Shown one piece after another: positions 26,231-37,060 of a stretch of 64,000 bases of DNA. The notes beneath the pieces were generated by a model. That model did no database searches and had not been told where the DNA came from. It saw only the letters and a program-made list of their open reading frames with translations. Origin of the DNA: Lucinisca nassula (lineage: Eukaryota > Mollusca > Bivalvia > Lucinida > Lucinidae); the NCBI GenBank assembly GCA_963580285.1, contig OY757017.1, positions 113,679,245 to 113,743,244 of the forward strand, read 5' to 3'. Positions within the stretch are counted from its first letter, which is position 1; each line of letters opens with the position of its first letter. The translations under genes were made by a program, and so were the position numbers.

Positions 26231-28215
26231 TATGACAAAATAACCTTCTGATCTACTTTTTGATTTGACATGACCCATATTCGACCTTAACTGAGATATT
26301 GTCCAGATGATCATCCTGAGCAAGTTTTACGATGATCTGACTAAAACTGTGGCCTCTTAAGAGTGTTCAAAACGTTTTGACCTGCTGACCTACTTTTTGA
26401 CCCGACATGACCCATATTCAAACTTGACCCAGATATTGTCAAGATGATCGTTCTGAGCAAGTTTGATGATGATCAGACCAAAACTAGGGCCTCTAGTGTG
26501 TTTACAAGCTTTTTCTGACCTACTGACCAACTTGTTGACCAGACATGACCCATATTTGAAATTAACCGAGATATTGTCAAGTTTGATGATGCTTGGACCA
26601 AAGCTGTGGCCTCTAGTGTGTTCAGAGGGGTTTTCTATGATTTGACCTACTGACCTACTTTTTGACCCGACATATTGTACCCATATTCGAACTTGATGAT
26701 CATTCTGGGTAAGTTTGATGACGATCAGACCAAAACTGTGGCCTCAATTGTGTTCAGAAAGTTTTTCTTTGATTTGACCTACTGACCTACTTTTTGACCT
26801 GACAACACCCATATTCGAACTTGACCGAGATATTGTCAAGATGATCATTCTGAGCAAGTTTGATGATGATCAGACACAAAACTGTGGCCTCTAGTGTGTT
26901 CACAAGGTTTTTCTCTGATTTGACCTACTGACCTACTTTTTTACCCAACATGACCCATATTCGAACTTGACCGAGACATTGTCAAAATGATCATTCTGGC
27001 CAAGTTTGATGATGATTGGACCAAAACTGTGGCCTCTAGTGTATTCACACGGTTTTTCTATGATTTGACCTACTGACCTACTTTGTGACACGACATGACC
27101 CATATTCGAACTTGACCAAGATATTATCAAGATGATCATTCATAGCAAGTTTGATGATGATTGGACCAAACCTGTGGCCTCAAGTGTGTTCAGAAGGTTT
27201 TTCTTTGATTTGACCTTCTGACCTACTTTTTGACCTGACAACACCCATATTCGAACTTGACCGAGATATTGTCAAGATAATCATTCTGGGCAAGTTTGAT
27301 GATGATCGGACCAAACTGTGGCCTCTAGTGTGTTCACAAGGTTTTTCTCTGATTTGACCTTCTGACCTACTTTTTGACCCAACATGACCCATATTCAAAC
27401 TTGACCGAGATATCGTCAAGATAATCATTCTGAGCAAGTTTGATAATTATTGGACCAAAACTGTGGCCTCTAGTGTATTCACAGGGTTTTTCTATGATTT
27501 GACCTACTGACCTACTTTGTGACCCGACATAACCCATATTCGAACTTGACCCAGATATTGTCAAGACGATTATTCTGAGCACGTTTGATGACCATCGGAT
27601 CAAAACTGTTGCCTCTAGAGTGTTCCCAAGGTTTTTCTATGATTTGACCAACTGACCTACTTTTTTACCCGACTTGACCCGTATTCAAACTTGACCGAGA
27701 TATTGTCAAGATAATCATTCTGAGCAAGTTTGATAATTATCGGACCAAAACTGTGGCCTCTAGTGTATTCACAAGGTTTTTCTATGATTTGACCTACTGA
27801 CACACTTTGTCACCCGACATGACCCATATTCGAACTTGACCTAGATATTGTCAGGATGATCATTCTGAGCAAGTTTGATGACCATCGGATCAAAACTGTG
27901 GCCTCTAGAGTGTTCACAAGGTTTTTCTATGATTTGACCTACTGACCTACTTTTTGACCCGACATGACACGTATTCAAATTTGACCGAGATATTGTCAAG
28001 ATGATCATTCTGAGCAAGTTTGATGATGATCGGACCAAAACTATGGCCTCTAGAGTGTTCACAAGGATTTTCTTTGATTTGACCTACTGACCTACTTTGT
28101 GATCCAACATGACCCATATTCGAACTTGACCAAGATATTGTCATGATGATCATTCTGACCAAGTTTGATGATGATTGGCCCAAAACTGTGGCCTCTAGTG
28201 TGTTCACAAGAAAAG
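26231..28215 (+). repeat. Second array of the 144-bp unit
   Basis: About fourteen units of the same family as 12480-14062, ending in 'gtgttcacaagaaaagttta' and the microsatellite ACGGACGGACGCATGCACGG. Many units carry TGACCTACTGACCTAC. Confidence 0.85.
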
Positions 28216-28403
28216 TTTACGGACGGACGCATGCACGGATGCACGACAGAAGACGGACAAAAAGTGATCCCAAAAGCTTACCTTGTCACTATGTGACAGG
28301 TGAGCTAAAATTATAACAATTTTGCATCTCAAAATGTTCATTTTTTTGGCGGTGAAGTTATCACTGCGTTTGTATAGGCATGTTTTCGTAATGTTCTACT
28401 TAC

Positions 28404-28953
28404 CAAGCCTAACTGACTTGAGCAAAGGAACCTGATTGATATTGTCTCTTCTGTTTGCATTTGCACCATGTTGTATAAGCAGGCTAACCATGTGTGTATT
28501 TCTAATACTTGCCATGGCTGTCAATGGGGTTCTCCCGTATCTGTCAGTAACATTTGGATCTGCCCCTGCCTTCAAAAGCATTTCAGAAATATCTGGATAT
28601 TCTCTAAAACTCTCTGCCAATAAAGATTCGCTGTAACTATCACGTATGATGTCAATATCTATACCTTCAACTTCTAAAAGCAGTTTCACTATTTCTGTAT
28701 TTTTGGTGTGCATAGCCATCCTGATTGGTGCAATTCGGTTATCTGGACCATCACCAAGATTAACTTCAGCTCCATGCTCAACAAGGTACTTCACAATTTC
28801 TACTTGCTGAAGGCTAATAGCTACTAATAGAGGGCTCTCTTTAGAATGCAAGGTAAGTGCATTTATATCACAGTTATTCTCATAAAGGCAGACTAAGAAA
28901 TGCAAATTCCTGTCATTCACAGCTACTCTGTGGATCAGCTTGAATCCCACCGC
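28404..28953 (-). CDS. Exon 3 of the ankyrin/SOCS-box gene (N-terminal ankyrin repeats)
   Basis: A 550-nt exon between acceptor TTACATTTGCAG and donor G/GTAAGT. It encodes residues 64-246. Ankyrin signatures are visible: EIVKLLLEVEG, MLLKAGADPN and GRTPLTAMA, the last followed by MVSLLIQHGANANRRD. The open frame extends past the acceptor to 29121, but that stretch lacks ankyrin character and lies in intron and repeat sequence, so I end the exon at the acceptor. It starts in phase 0 and ends in phase 1. The right end of a foldback element (28393) lies four bases beyond the GTAAGT donor, and another repeat begins about 30 nt before the acceptor. Confidence 0.9.
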
Positions 28954-28979
28954 CTGCAAATGTAACAGTATAAGTAAAA

Positions 28980-29957
28980 AACTAGAAGAAGCAACCATTG
29001 GGTCACTTATACCCCCGGCCAGCGCCACCCTCTGATATATCTTTCCAGCTTGTATGTAAAATGAATGAAGAAATATGCTCGTAAAAGCCTTAACTAAACA
29101 AAAAATTACTAAATGGATCAAGGGAGTGAGGGCATTAAAGTTACTGAAGGGGTGGGGGCATCAATGTTACTGAAGCAACAGGGTGGCATATGCATCAATG
29201 AAATCTTTCGACTGGTATGCAACATCAATGCAAGTATCAATTGAATTTGTCTTAGAGTTTAGAACACACAGGCATCTATAAACTTTGTTATAAAACTTTA
29301 ACCAAATGTAAAATTTGAGGTTAAGGTCACCGTAGGTGGGGGAAGGGACATACATCACAAAATCTTTGGACTGGTATGCGACATTGATGCAAGTATCTAC
29401 TGAATTTGTCTTAGAATTTAGAACATACAGGCATCTATAATCTTTGTCATAAAATTTTAACCAAATGTAAAATTTCTAAGCTTGTGACCTTGACCTCAGG
29501 TCAAGGTCACTGTGGCAGGTGGGACATGCATCATTGAAATCTTAAGACCAGTATGTAATTTCAGTGTAAGTATCAATTAAATCTATCAAAGGGTTCAGAA
29601 GATACAATCTCTTAGAAACTTTGATGTAAAACTTTAACCAAAATGTTAACGGATGGAAGGACGGACGGACAGATGGAAGGATGGACGTGTTTACGAATGG
29701 ATATTTGTTAGGTACTTCACTGTTGATTTTCCCATTCAAAATACTCAACAATCGGCAAAAATGCCCCTAAAATACACAACAAGCAACAAATTTTGTTGGC
29801 TACTTTTCTTGGCCAACAACGGAATAAATGGGAAGTACCCTAGATAGGCCTACCCAACTAGTGTCCTATCATATGCCCGGACAGACAGATGGACGGATGA
29901 ACGGCACGATAAAAACTATATACCCCCATAGCATACTTTGTATGCCAGGGGTATATA
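28980..29957 (+). mobile_element. Tandem-core element of a third family (ACCCCC hairpin)
   Basis: Head with 'cttatacccccggccagcg'. Units of about 165 bp contain 'gaatttgtcttagagtttag' and 'aaactttaaccaaatgtaa'. ACGG-type microsatellites at about 29647-29685 and 29878-29900. Tail hairpin at about 29920-29957 (TATACCCC…GGGGTATA with inner arms GCATAC/GTATGC). It begins roughly 30 nt from the exon 3 acceptor. 29958-30282 has no gene. Confidence 0.65.
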
Positions 29958-30282
29958 AGAAGTATATGCAAGGCAATACTGCACGATACCTTTCTATAGA
30001 ACATACATGGATTTAATTTTACCACAGCTGTTCTTAAGGGAATGTGTGGTAGTGGCGGTGAAAAGTATCCCTGCCCTTCATCATAGTAAGGATTATTTTT
30101 TCTAGTTGTTTGGGATCATTGATTCCACTGCCGAATTACAAAATATCTGAGGGTCATTGATGAGGCCTTATAGGCCTAAACTTGCTATCCTGGGCCCCCA
30201 TAAAAACTTGTCCACTCCAAAGTATCCAGTTCTGTGTTGCTGTCCTGGCTTCCAAACGGTTACCTTTCCACAGGACATATTC

Positions 30283-30559
30283 CATTACGCAAACACGCCT
30301 ATACAAATACATTGCCACCTTTATCGCCAAAAAAATGAAAAGTTTACGATGAAAAATTGTGATATTTTTCTTATTTCTGCTCCAAATATAGATTGTGGGC
30401 ACTCGTTAGAACCGCGATGAGGCGGTTCTAACGAATACCCACAATCTATATTTTAGAGCAGAAATAAGTAAAATAAGGTATACCCCCGGCAACCCAAGTT
30501 TTACTATATAAAATGGGGGTTCGATGGGGTCAAAATTATATAAGCGTGTTTTCGTGATG
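30283..30559 (-). mobile_element. Foldback element F, copy 4
   Basis: Complete copy from CATTACGCAAACACGCC to GTGTTTTCGTGATG with the central palindrome (ATAGATTGTGGGCACTCGTT…AACGAATACCCACAATCTAT). 30560-30784 has no gene; 30785-30880 is a fragment of element G. Confidence 0.8.
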
Positions 30560-31024
30560 ATTTTCTGGCATCATTAGAGAGGATAGCTCGCATGGAGACA
30601 TCTTAATCTGTGACCAGGGTGGAGGGTATTACTGAATAAAAATTTTAGAATCATATTTATCATCACACCAAATAAACACAAAATCCATCATGTGATATGG
30701 AAAAATAAGCTGTTAAATTTGTTGCTGTTTGCAAATGACCAGTCTTGAGGTATTCTGAGTAACAAGGGCTATACACTATTCTTAAGGGGAATGGGAACAC
30801 CCGGTAGTTTTTCCACCATTTTAAAAATGGTGACATTTAACTTTTGGGACTTCCTGTTCATTTTTCTATAAGCCCTTTTCATCTGAAAAATAGCCATCGG
30901 AAGAGATGGCAAATCCCCCGACCAAAAGTCAATATGGCCTTCAGAAGATTGTTCACCAATAGAAAGTGCACCAGAATTAAACCAGCAATATATAACAAAA
31001 GTATTGCAGTTATGGCCATCACAA

Positions 31025-31253
31025 AACGGGTCTCCGTTGCCTAGTGGATAAGAGCGCTGACTCTTAGTCATTAGGTCTCTCACCGCCGTAGGTTCGAGCC
31101 TCGCTCGGGCCACGTGTGAGACGCCAAGTTCTGCAACGGAAGGTCAGGTGGTTTTTCTCCGGGTACTCCGGTTTTCGCCCACCTCTGATTAACGATCAGC
31201 TCGATATGAGTGAAATAATCTTGAAAGGGCCGTAAAACCCAAACCCAAAAAAA
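31025..31253 (+). mobile_element. SINE family B, tRNA-derived, full copy
   Basis: 229 bp with A-box-like TTGCCTAGTGGATAAGAGCG, B-box GGTTCGAGCC and an A-rich tail, between 13-bp duplications ATGGCCATCACAA (31012-31024, 31254-31266). Confidence 0.9.
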
Positions 31254-31294
31254 ATGGCCATCACAAGATTATACTGTCAGGGGAGATAACTAAA

Positions 31295-32573
31295 CAAGAG
31301 GGCATGATGACCCTGGATCGCTCACCTGATCCATAGAGTAACAAGTGGGACCCGGGGAGGGCCATTATTAACCCTAGGGCTATAATGTGCATAATGTTCA
31401 GAGACGTCTAAAAAGGCGAAGCTTCATACCAAATATCAACAAAGGCTATAATTTGAACAATCTTGGCGAAGAAGATTTTTAAAGATTTTCCCTATATAAG
31501 CCCATTTAAAACCAAAGGGCCCCGGAGTGGGGGAGGGAGGGGGGGGGAAGAAGGACCATGGCCGTGTGGGATGTAGCTTCATACCAAATACCAAAGACAT
31601 GGGCCTTACGGTTTCAGAGAAGAAAATTTTTAAAGATTTTCCCTATATAAGCCCATGTAAAACCAAAGGGCCCCGGAGAGGGGGCATATTTGACCCCAGC
31701 ACTATAATTTGAACAATCTTGGTAGGGGTCCCCTAGATGAAGCTTCATACCAAATATCAAAGACCTGGGCCTTGCGGTTTTAGACAAGAAGATTTTTAAA
31801 GCTCTTCCCTATATAAGCCCATGTAAAACCAAAGGGCCCTGGAGCGGGGGCATTTTTGGCCCCAGCACTATAATTTGAACAATCTTGGTAGGGGTCCACT
31901 AGATGAAGCTTCATCCCAAATATCAAAGACCTGGGCCTTGCGGTTTCAGAGAAGAAGATTTTTAAAGATTTTCCCTATATAAGCCCATGTAAAACCAAAG
32001 GGCCCCGGAGCGGGGGCATTTTTGGCTCCAGCACTATAATTTGAACAATCTTGGTAGGGGTCCACTAGATGAAGCTTCATACCAAATATCAAAGACCTGG
32101 GCCTTACGGTTTCAGAGAAGAAGATTTTTAAAGATTTTCCCTATATAAGCCCATGTAAAACCAAAGGGCCCCCGTGCGGGGGCAATTTTGGCCCCAGCAC
32201 TATAATTTGAACAATCTTAGTAGGGGTCCACCAGATGAAGCTTCATACCAAATATCAAAGACCTGGGCCTTGTGGTTTCAGAGAAGAAGATTTTTTAAGT
32301 TTTTGGTGAAAAAAATCTGTTTTTGGCTCCTATGACCTAGATGTGCAACGGACCGGAACCATTTGAACAACTTTGAAAGGGGACCACCTAAGGATCATTC
32401 CTGTGAAGTTTGGTCAAAATCCGATCAGTGGTTTAGGAGGAGATGTCGTTTAAAGAATTGTTTACGGACGCACGCACAGACGGACGCACTGACGGACGCA
32501 CGGACGGACGGACGCACGACGGACAAAAAGTGATCCCAAAAGCTCACCTCGTCACTACGTGACGGTGAGCTAA
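31295..32573 (+). mobile_element. Tandem-core element, complete, 165-bp core, no target duplication
   Basis: Head CAAGAGGGCATGATGACCC. Core units of 165 bp with 'gcactataatttgaacaatc' and 'aagaagatttttaaagattt'. Conserved 3' stretch with 'ggaccggaaccatttgaaca'. ACGGACGC microsatellite (32463-32520), hairpin 32541-32571 (inner arms GTCAC/GTGAC), CTAA end. Comparison with the uninterrupted repeat near 63165 shows the flanks join without duplication. Confidence 0.8.
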
Positions 32574-34030
32574 AAATCAGGGCACTCAGAAATGTGGTTC
32601 TTGCGCATGACATGCTTGCTTAAGCTCATGTCTTTCTGTACAAAGTACCATCAATATGTCTCAAAAGGTATTGGAGATATGGTGATCACAAGCTGGTCAT
32701 ACTGTTATATTGGAAGGATAGATAACACAAATACCACAGCACCAACAGTTGTGGTTCTTGCAAATGACATCCCTTCTGTACCTTGTATACAATTGTGCCA
32801 AGTTCCTTCAATATATCTCAAAGGGTGTTGGAGTTATGGCCATCACAAGGTTATTCTGTCAGGGGAGATAACTAAAAAACCCAGAGCACCAAGAATTGTA
32901 ATTCTTGAGCATGACACACCTGCTTAACCTCATGTACATCTGCATCAAGTACCACCAATAGGTCTCAAACGGTATTGGAGGTACGATGATCACAAGGTTG
33001 TTATACTGGAAGAGGAGATAACTCAAATATCATAGCACCCAGAGTTGTGGTTCTTAGGCATGAAGCGCCGTCTCAACGTTGTATACAATTGTGCCAAGTA
33101 CCATCAATATATCTCAAAGGGTATTGGAGTTATGGCCATCACAAGGTTATATTGTCAGGGGAGATAATTAAAAAACCAGGGCACCCAGAGCTGTGGTTCT
33201 TGCATGTGACACACCTGCTTAACCTCATGTACAACTGTACCAAGTATCATCAATATATCTCAAAGGGTGTTGGGGATGTGGCCATCACAAGGTAGTGATT
33301 CTATATTATTGGAAGGGGAGATAACTAAAATACCATGGCATCCAGAGTTGTTGTTCTTGTTCATGACACACCGTCTCGGCCTTGTGAACAACTATGCCAG
33401 GTATCATCAATATATCTTAAAGGGTATTGGAATTATGGCCATCACAAGGTTGTCACTCTATTTTATTGGAAGGGTAGATAACTCCAAAACCATGGCAACC
33501 AGAGTTGTAGTTCTTGCGCTTGACACACCGTCTAAGCCTTGTGAACAACTGTGCCAGGTACCATCAATATATCTCAAAGGGTATTGGAGTTATGGCCATC
33601 ACAAAGTAGTCATTCTATTTTAGTTAAAAGGGGAGATAACTAAAAAGTATGGCATCCAGAGTTCTGGTTCTTGCGCATGACACGCCGTCTCAGCCTTCTG
33701 AACAATTGTGCCAAGAACCATCAATGAATCTCAAAGGATATAGGAGTTATCGCCATCACAAGGTTGTCACTCTATTTTATTGGAAGGGGAGATAACTCAA
33801 AAACCATGGCAACCAGAGTTGTGGTTCTTGTGCATGACACGCTGTCTCAGCCTTGTGAACAACTGTGCCAGGTACCATCAATATATCTCAAAGGGTATTG
33901 GAGTTATGGCCATCACAAGGTTGTCACTCTATTTTGTTGGAAGGGGAGATAACTAAAAAAGTATGGCATCCAGAGTTCTGGTTCTTGCGCATGACATGCC
34001 GTCTCGGCCTTGTGAACAATTGTGCCAAGG

Positions 34031-34668
34031 ATTAAATGACCAGAAATTGCATCATATGGTTTGGAAAATATGAGCAGTTAAATAAAGTTTACATAATTTT
34101 TTTTTTCAAAAATTTTAACATAAAAATTCTAAGTGCATGACCTTGACATGGCCATGGCATTGAAGGGGGTATGGCTGAAAAAAAAACTGCTGACCTATAT
34201 CTATCACCATACCAAATATGAACCGATCCACCATATGGTTTGGAAAACATGTGCTGTTAAAAAACTTAAATGTATAAGTGATAACGACGCCGACTCCAAT
34301 GCCAATGCCGACTGTAGTGCAATAGCTCTTCCTGGAGTTTCATCCTGGTGAGCTTTCGCCCCCGCCCATCGGGGCTTTAAGAAATAGATAGGCTGCATGA
34401 TGCTTCCACACAGAGCTGTAACCGACCACACATGAGTACTTGTTAACCGCTTAGAGGATGTAAGCCTGCCCAGGTAAAGCGGTGCTAGTTTGACTGTCCA
34501 TATATATAAACCTATTGGTTTCATTGGGCGTCAGGACTTGAGAGGTCATGTCATCTCAATGTCGGGTAAAAGTCCCACAAAATTGGAAGCAACGTCTTCA
34601 ATATGACCTACACAGTGTTGATGGAGATGTTAAACCTCAAATCAATCAATAAAATCCAGGTGAGCTAG
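34031..34668 (+). mobile_element. Tandem-core element tail with a SINE C in its hairpin
   Basis: Weakly repetitive sequence to 34300. The tail hairpin (AGCTC…CCTGG / CCAGG…GAGCT) is split: a family C SINE at 34352-34652 lies in its 3' arm with duplication ATCC(T/A)GGTGAGCT. 34669-35105 holds half of palindrome P (34800-34840) and nothing else I recognise. Confidence 0.6.
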
Positions 34669-35163
34669 AAGTTGTTTAGATTATAGTTAAAAAATTGCCA
34701 TTTGTGGTCATTTTTTCTACAAAATCTGCACATGGATCCATCTTTAGCTGCTTTGCAATACCATAATAATCCCAAGTACATGTAATGGGACAGACAGGCC
34801 TTAGCAAACAGTGCAGATCCAGATAAGACTGCTCTGTAATGCCGCTTAGTATAATAGTGTTCATTTAATGATTTTGCCAAACTGACAATAGGCGTCTGTC
34901 ATGTAGATCGGAATACAGTATAAGCCGGTAATGTCCAATATTTTGGTGGTTTCATCTTGATCAAAATTTATCATGCAATGGACAAAAGTGACCTGTATGG
35001 CATTGCAGGAGCTGGATTCGGGCTCTGATCAGGATATATTTAAATCTGGGTCTATTTCATGGTTCAGTGATATTAGAGACAGCACAACCAAACATTTGAC
35101 CTTAACAAGAGGACTATGATGGACCTAATTCGCTCACATGAATAATGATGTACTAACATTGTT

Positions 35164-35405
35164 TTTTTTTGTTTTTTTTTGGTTTTGGTTTTGGTTTTAT
35201 GGCCCTTTCAAGATTATTTCACTCATATCGAGCCAATCGTTAATCAGAGGTGGGCGAAAACCGGAGTACCCGGAGAAAAACCACCTGACCTTCCGTTGCA
35301 GAACTTGGCGTCTCACATATGACCCGAGCGAGGTTCGAACCACAGCGGTGAGAGACCTAATGATCAAGAGTCAGTGCTCTTAACCACTAGGCCACGGAGG
35401 CCCGT
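35164..35405 (-). mobile_element. SINE family B copy
   Basis: Minus-strand copy with T-rich (A-tail) start and tRNA-like head at the right, bounded by TAACATTGTT (35154-35163, 35406-35415). Confidence 0.85.
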
Positions 35406-35653
35406 TAACATTGTTGTTTACAGGTTTTTCTTTATTTAGCTCTGACAGCCAATCTGTACAGAGGGGCAGAACCACTTAAGCACTTTTGGTAGAGTTTGTT
35501 TGTTTGATTAGAGGTTTAACGTCCCCGTCAACACTGTAAAGGTCATTTTGGAGACGTTGCTTCCAATTTTGTGGGACTTTTACCCGACATTGAGATGAAA
35601 TGACATCTCAAGCCCTGTCGCCCAATGAAACCAATAGGGTTTATTAACATGGA

Positions 35654-36894
35654 TGTTACATGTGGGTTTACGGCGTCCCGCAAACCCCCATGCTGACAAG
35701 ACAACCGAGCGTGATCTCTGACAGGTGTACGGGCAGCTGTGGGGTAAGGCACAAGAAAGATGTTAAATGAATGACATGAATTATTTACAGTATCTACATA
35801 CAACACTTACTAACACAAAACATCACAATTTGTTGCTTCTGTAGCCAACTCACGACGTCCGCTCCGAAGGCAAAACACTGTTCTGTGCTCGGAACGGGTG
35901 ACGTGAATACCTACAGAAGCAAACAACAAAACAACAACAAAAACAAAAAAAGAAACAACACAAGACGCGACTGGCCAGTTTATAACTTAGGGTGAATCCC
36001 CCACTCGCGTGACACTTCCTCTCGCGAACTAGTAAAACTAGTCTATCAACATAGTTGATAATCCTAGGATTAGCGATCACGTTTGCTGATCAGACGTTTA
36101 GTGATCGTCCAAATAAGGTAAGTTGACCTCTTCCATGATCACATTTGTTTACAACGAACAATGATTTAGAAGAATCTGCTTCTATCCTGGTAAGCGCTGA
36201 TTACGGCGGTCTGTCCGCCCTTGCTGGACCCTAACGCCTAGCGTCGTACCAGTACCTGCTGCTATGAAGCAGGGAGCAGCAGGTCACACATTGTTATGCC
36301 TTTCAATATACTTTCTATTTCCCCGTCACAATGTTGTGTTTACTCTTTACAACTTGACCTGCTGCTAAAGTGTCCGCTTTTTTCAGGGTTTATATATCTA
36401 TGAATACTACCGGAAAATCATGCCTACTCGTATTACCTTGCTTTGTTCGTGGGGAAGTGGAGATACCGGCCACAAACAAAGCCAGATAGCCAAAATCGAG
36501 TAGATAATGGATTTGCGTTCAAATAGTATATTTCCCATAGGAAAAATTGATGAAACGACCCTATAATCAATGACATGACTCCTGTCAAAACGAACACCCA
36601 CACAACACGTGACGGGAATAAAAATCATATATGGCACAATTTGGCGGTTGGCGATTTTTAGGCAAATTCTATAGGACTCGGCCTTTTAGCGGCCCCCTGT
36701 ATTGTAAAAACAGCTCTCTATAAACCACTCATGCATACATCGTATGATATGTGCATGACTTGTTCATGGAGCCGCATAGTTTGCGTACCATATTTCACCT
36801 AAAATATTTCACTCGCACCGCCCTACCATATATCTACTAAAATAATTTAGATGTGCATAAGCACCAGAGAGGTTTCCTATTCCATCTCGTAACA
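35654..36894 (-). repeat. 3' LTR (in element orientation)
   Basis: A 1241-bp copy matching the 5' LTR at an offset of 5600 bp over most of its length, with one substitution (G here, A in the other copy) and one base less in an A-run. It lies directly downstream of the polypurine tract. The left flank ends ATGGA. Confidence 0.93.
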
Positions 36895-36898
36895 AAGG

Positions 36899-36909
36899 TT
36901 TCCCCTTTT
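36899..36909 (-). promoter_or_regulatory. Polypurine tract of the LTR element
   Basis: The minus strand reads AAAAGGGGAAA, followed by CCTT and then the TGTTAC start of the 3' LTR. Purine runs in this place prime plus-strand DNA synthesis in LTR retroelements. Confidence 0.6.
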
Positions 36910-37060
36910 GGAGAAAAAACAATCAGAAATGTTTTTTCTTTGTGTATAGAGATGGAATAGGATGAACCTATCTAAACAAGACAGCTATTTACACAACAAC
37001 CGTGCGAAGAATTACCTACTAAGGTAGTCTGCCCCCAAATTTTCTTTAGTAAAATTGCTA

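Larger units (their letters stand above)
22447..28308 (+). mobile_element. Large tandem-core element inside foldback F
   Basis: Head CAATGGTTCGCTCACCTG (a shortened form of the CAAGAGG…GATCGCTCACCTG head). Tail hairpin at 28275-28306 (AGCTTACCTTGTCAC, TAT, GTGACAGGTGAGCT) and CTAA end at 28308. Inside: 'tagctctggtggccat' repeats (22490-23020), a SINE A fragment (23025-23110), a GCCCCC-type hairpin tail (23448-23470), palindrome P (24088-24148), a poly-G run (24410-24428), and two arrays described separately. No gene found in 22447-28308. Some 23.1-25.5 kb sequence is unassigned and may be further insertions. Confidence 0.6.
20674..28393 (+). mobile_element. Foldback element F, copy 3, split by two later insertions
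   Basis: Three separated pieces make one element F: 20674-20728, 22303-22446 and 28309-28393. The first gap is a Tc1 relic, the second a 5.9-kb tandem-core element. The right end (GTTTTCGTAATG) stops four bases beyond the GTAAGT splice donor of exon 3. Confidence 0.8.
30885..34030 (+). repeat. Tandem array (150-bp unit), split by a SINE and a tandem-core element
   Basis: Unit with 'ggttcttgcgcatgacacac', 'ttgtgaacaactgtgcca' and 'ggagttatggccatcacaag'. Pieces: 30885-31024, 31254-31294 and 32574-34030. The uninterrupted start of the same repeat is at 62995-63180. ORFs of 60-120 codons through it are incidental. Confidence 0.75.

Noticed and set aside
28954..29121. Extension of the exon 3 reading frame to 29121
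   Set aside because: A clear acceptor (TTGCAG) lies at 28954-28956 and the extension lacks ankyrin character; it runs into repeat sequence.
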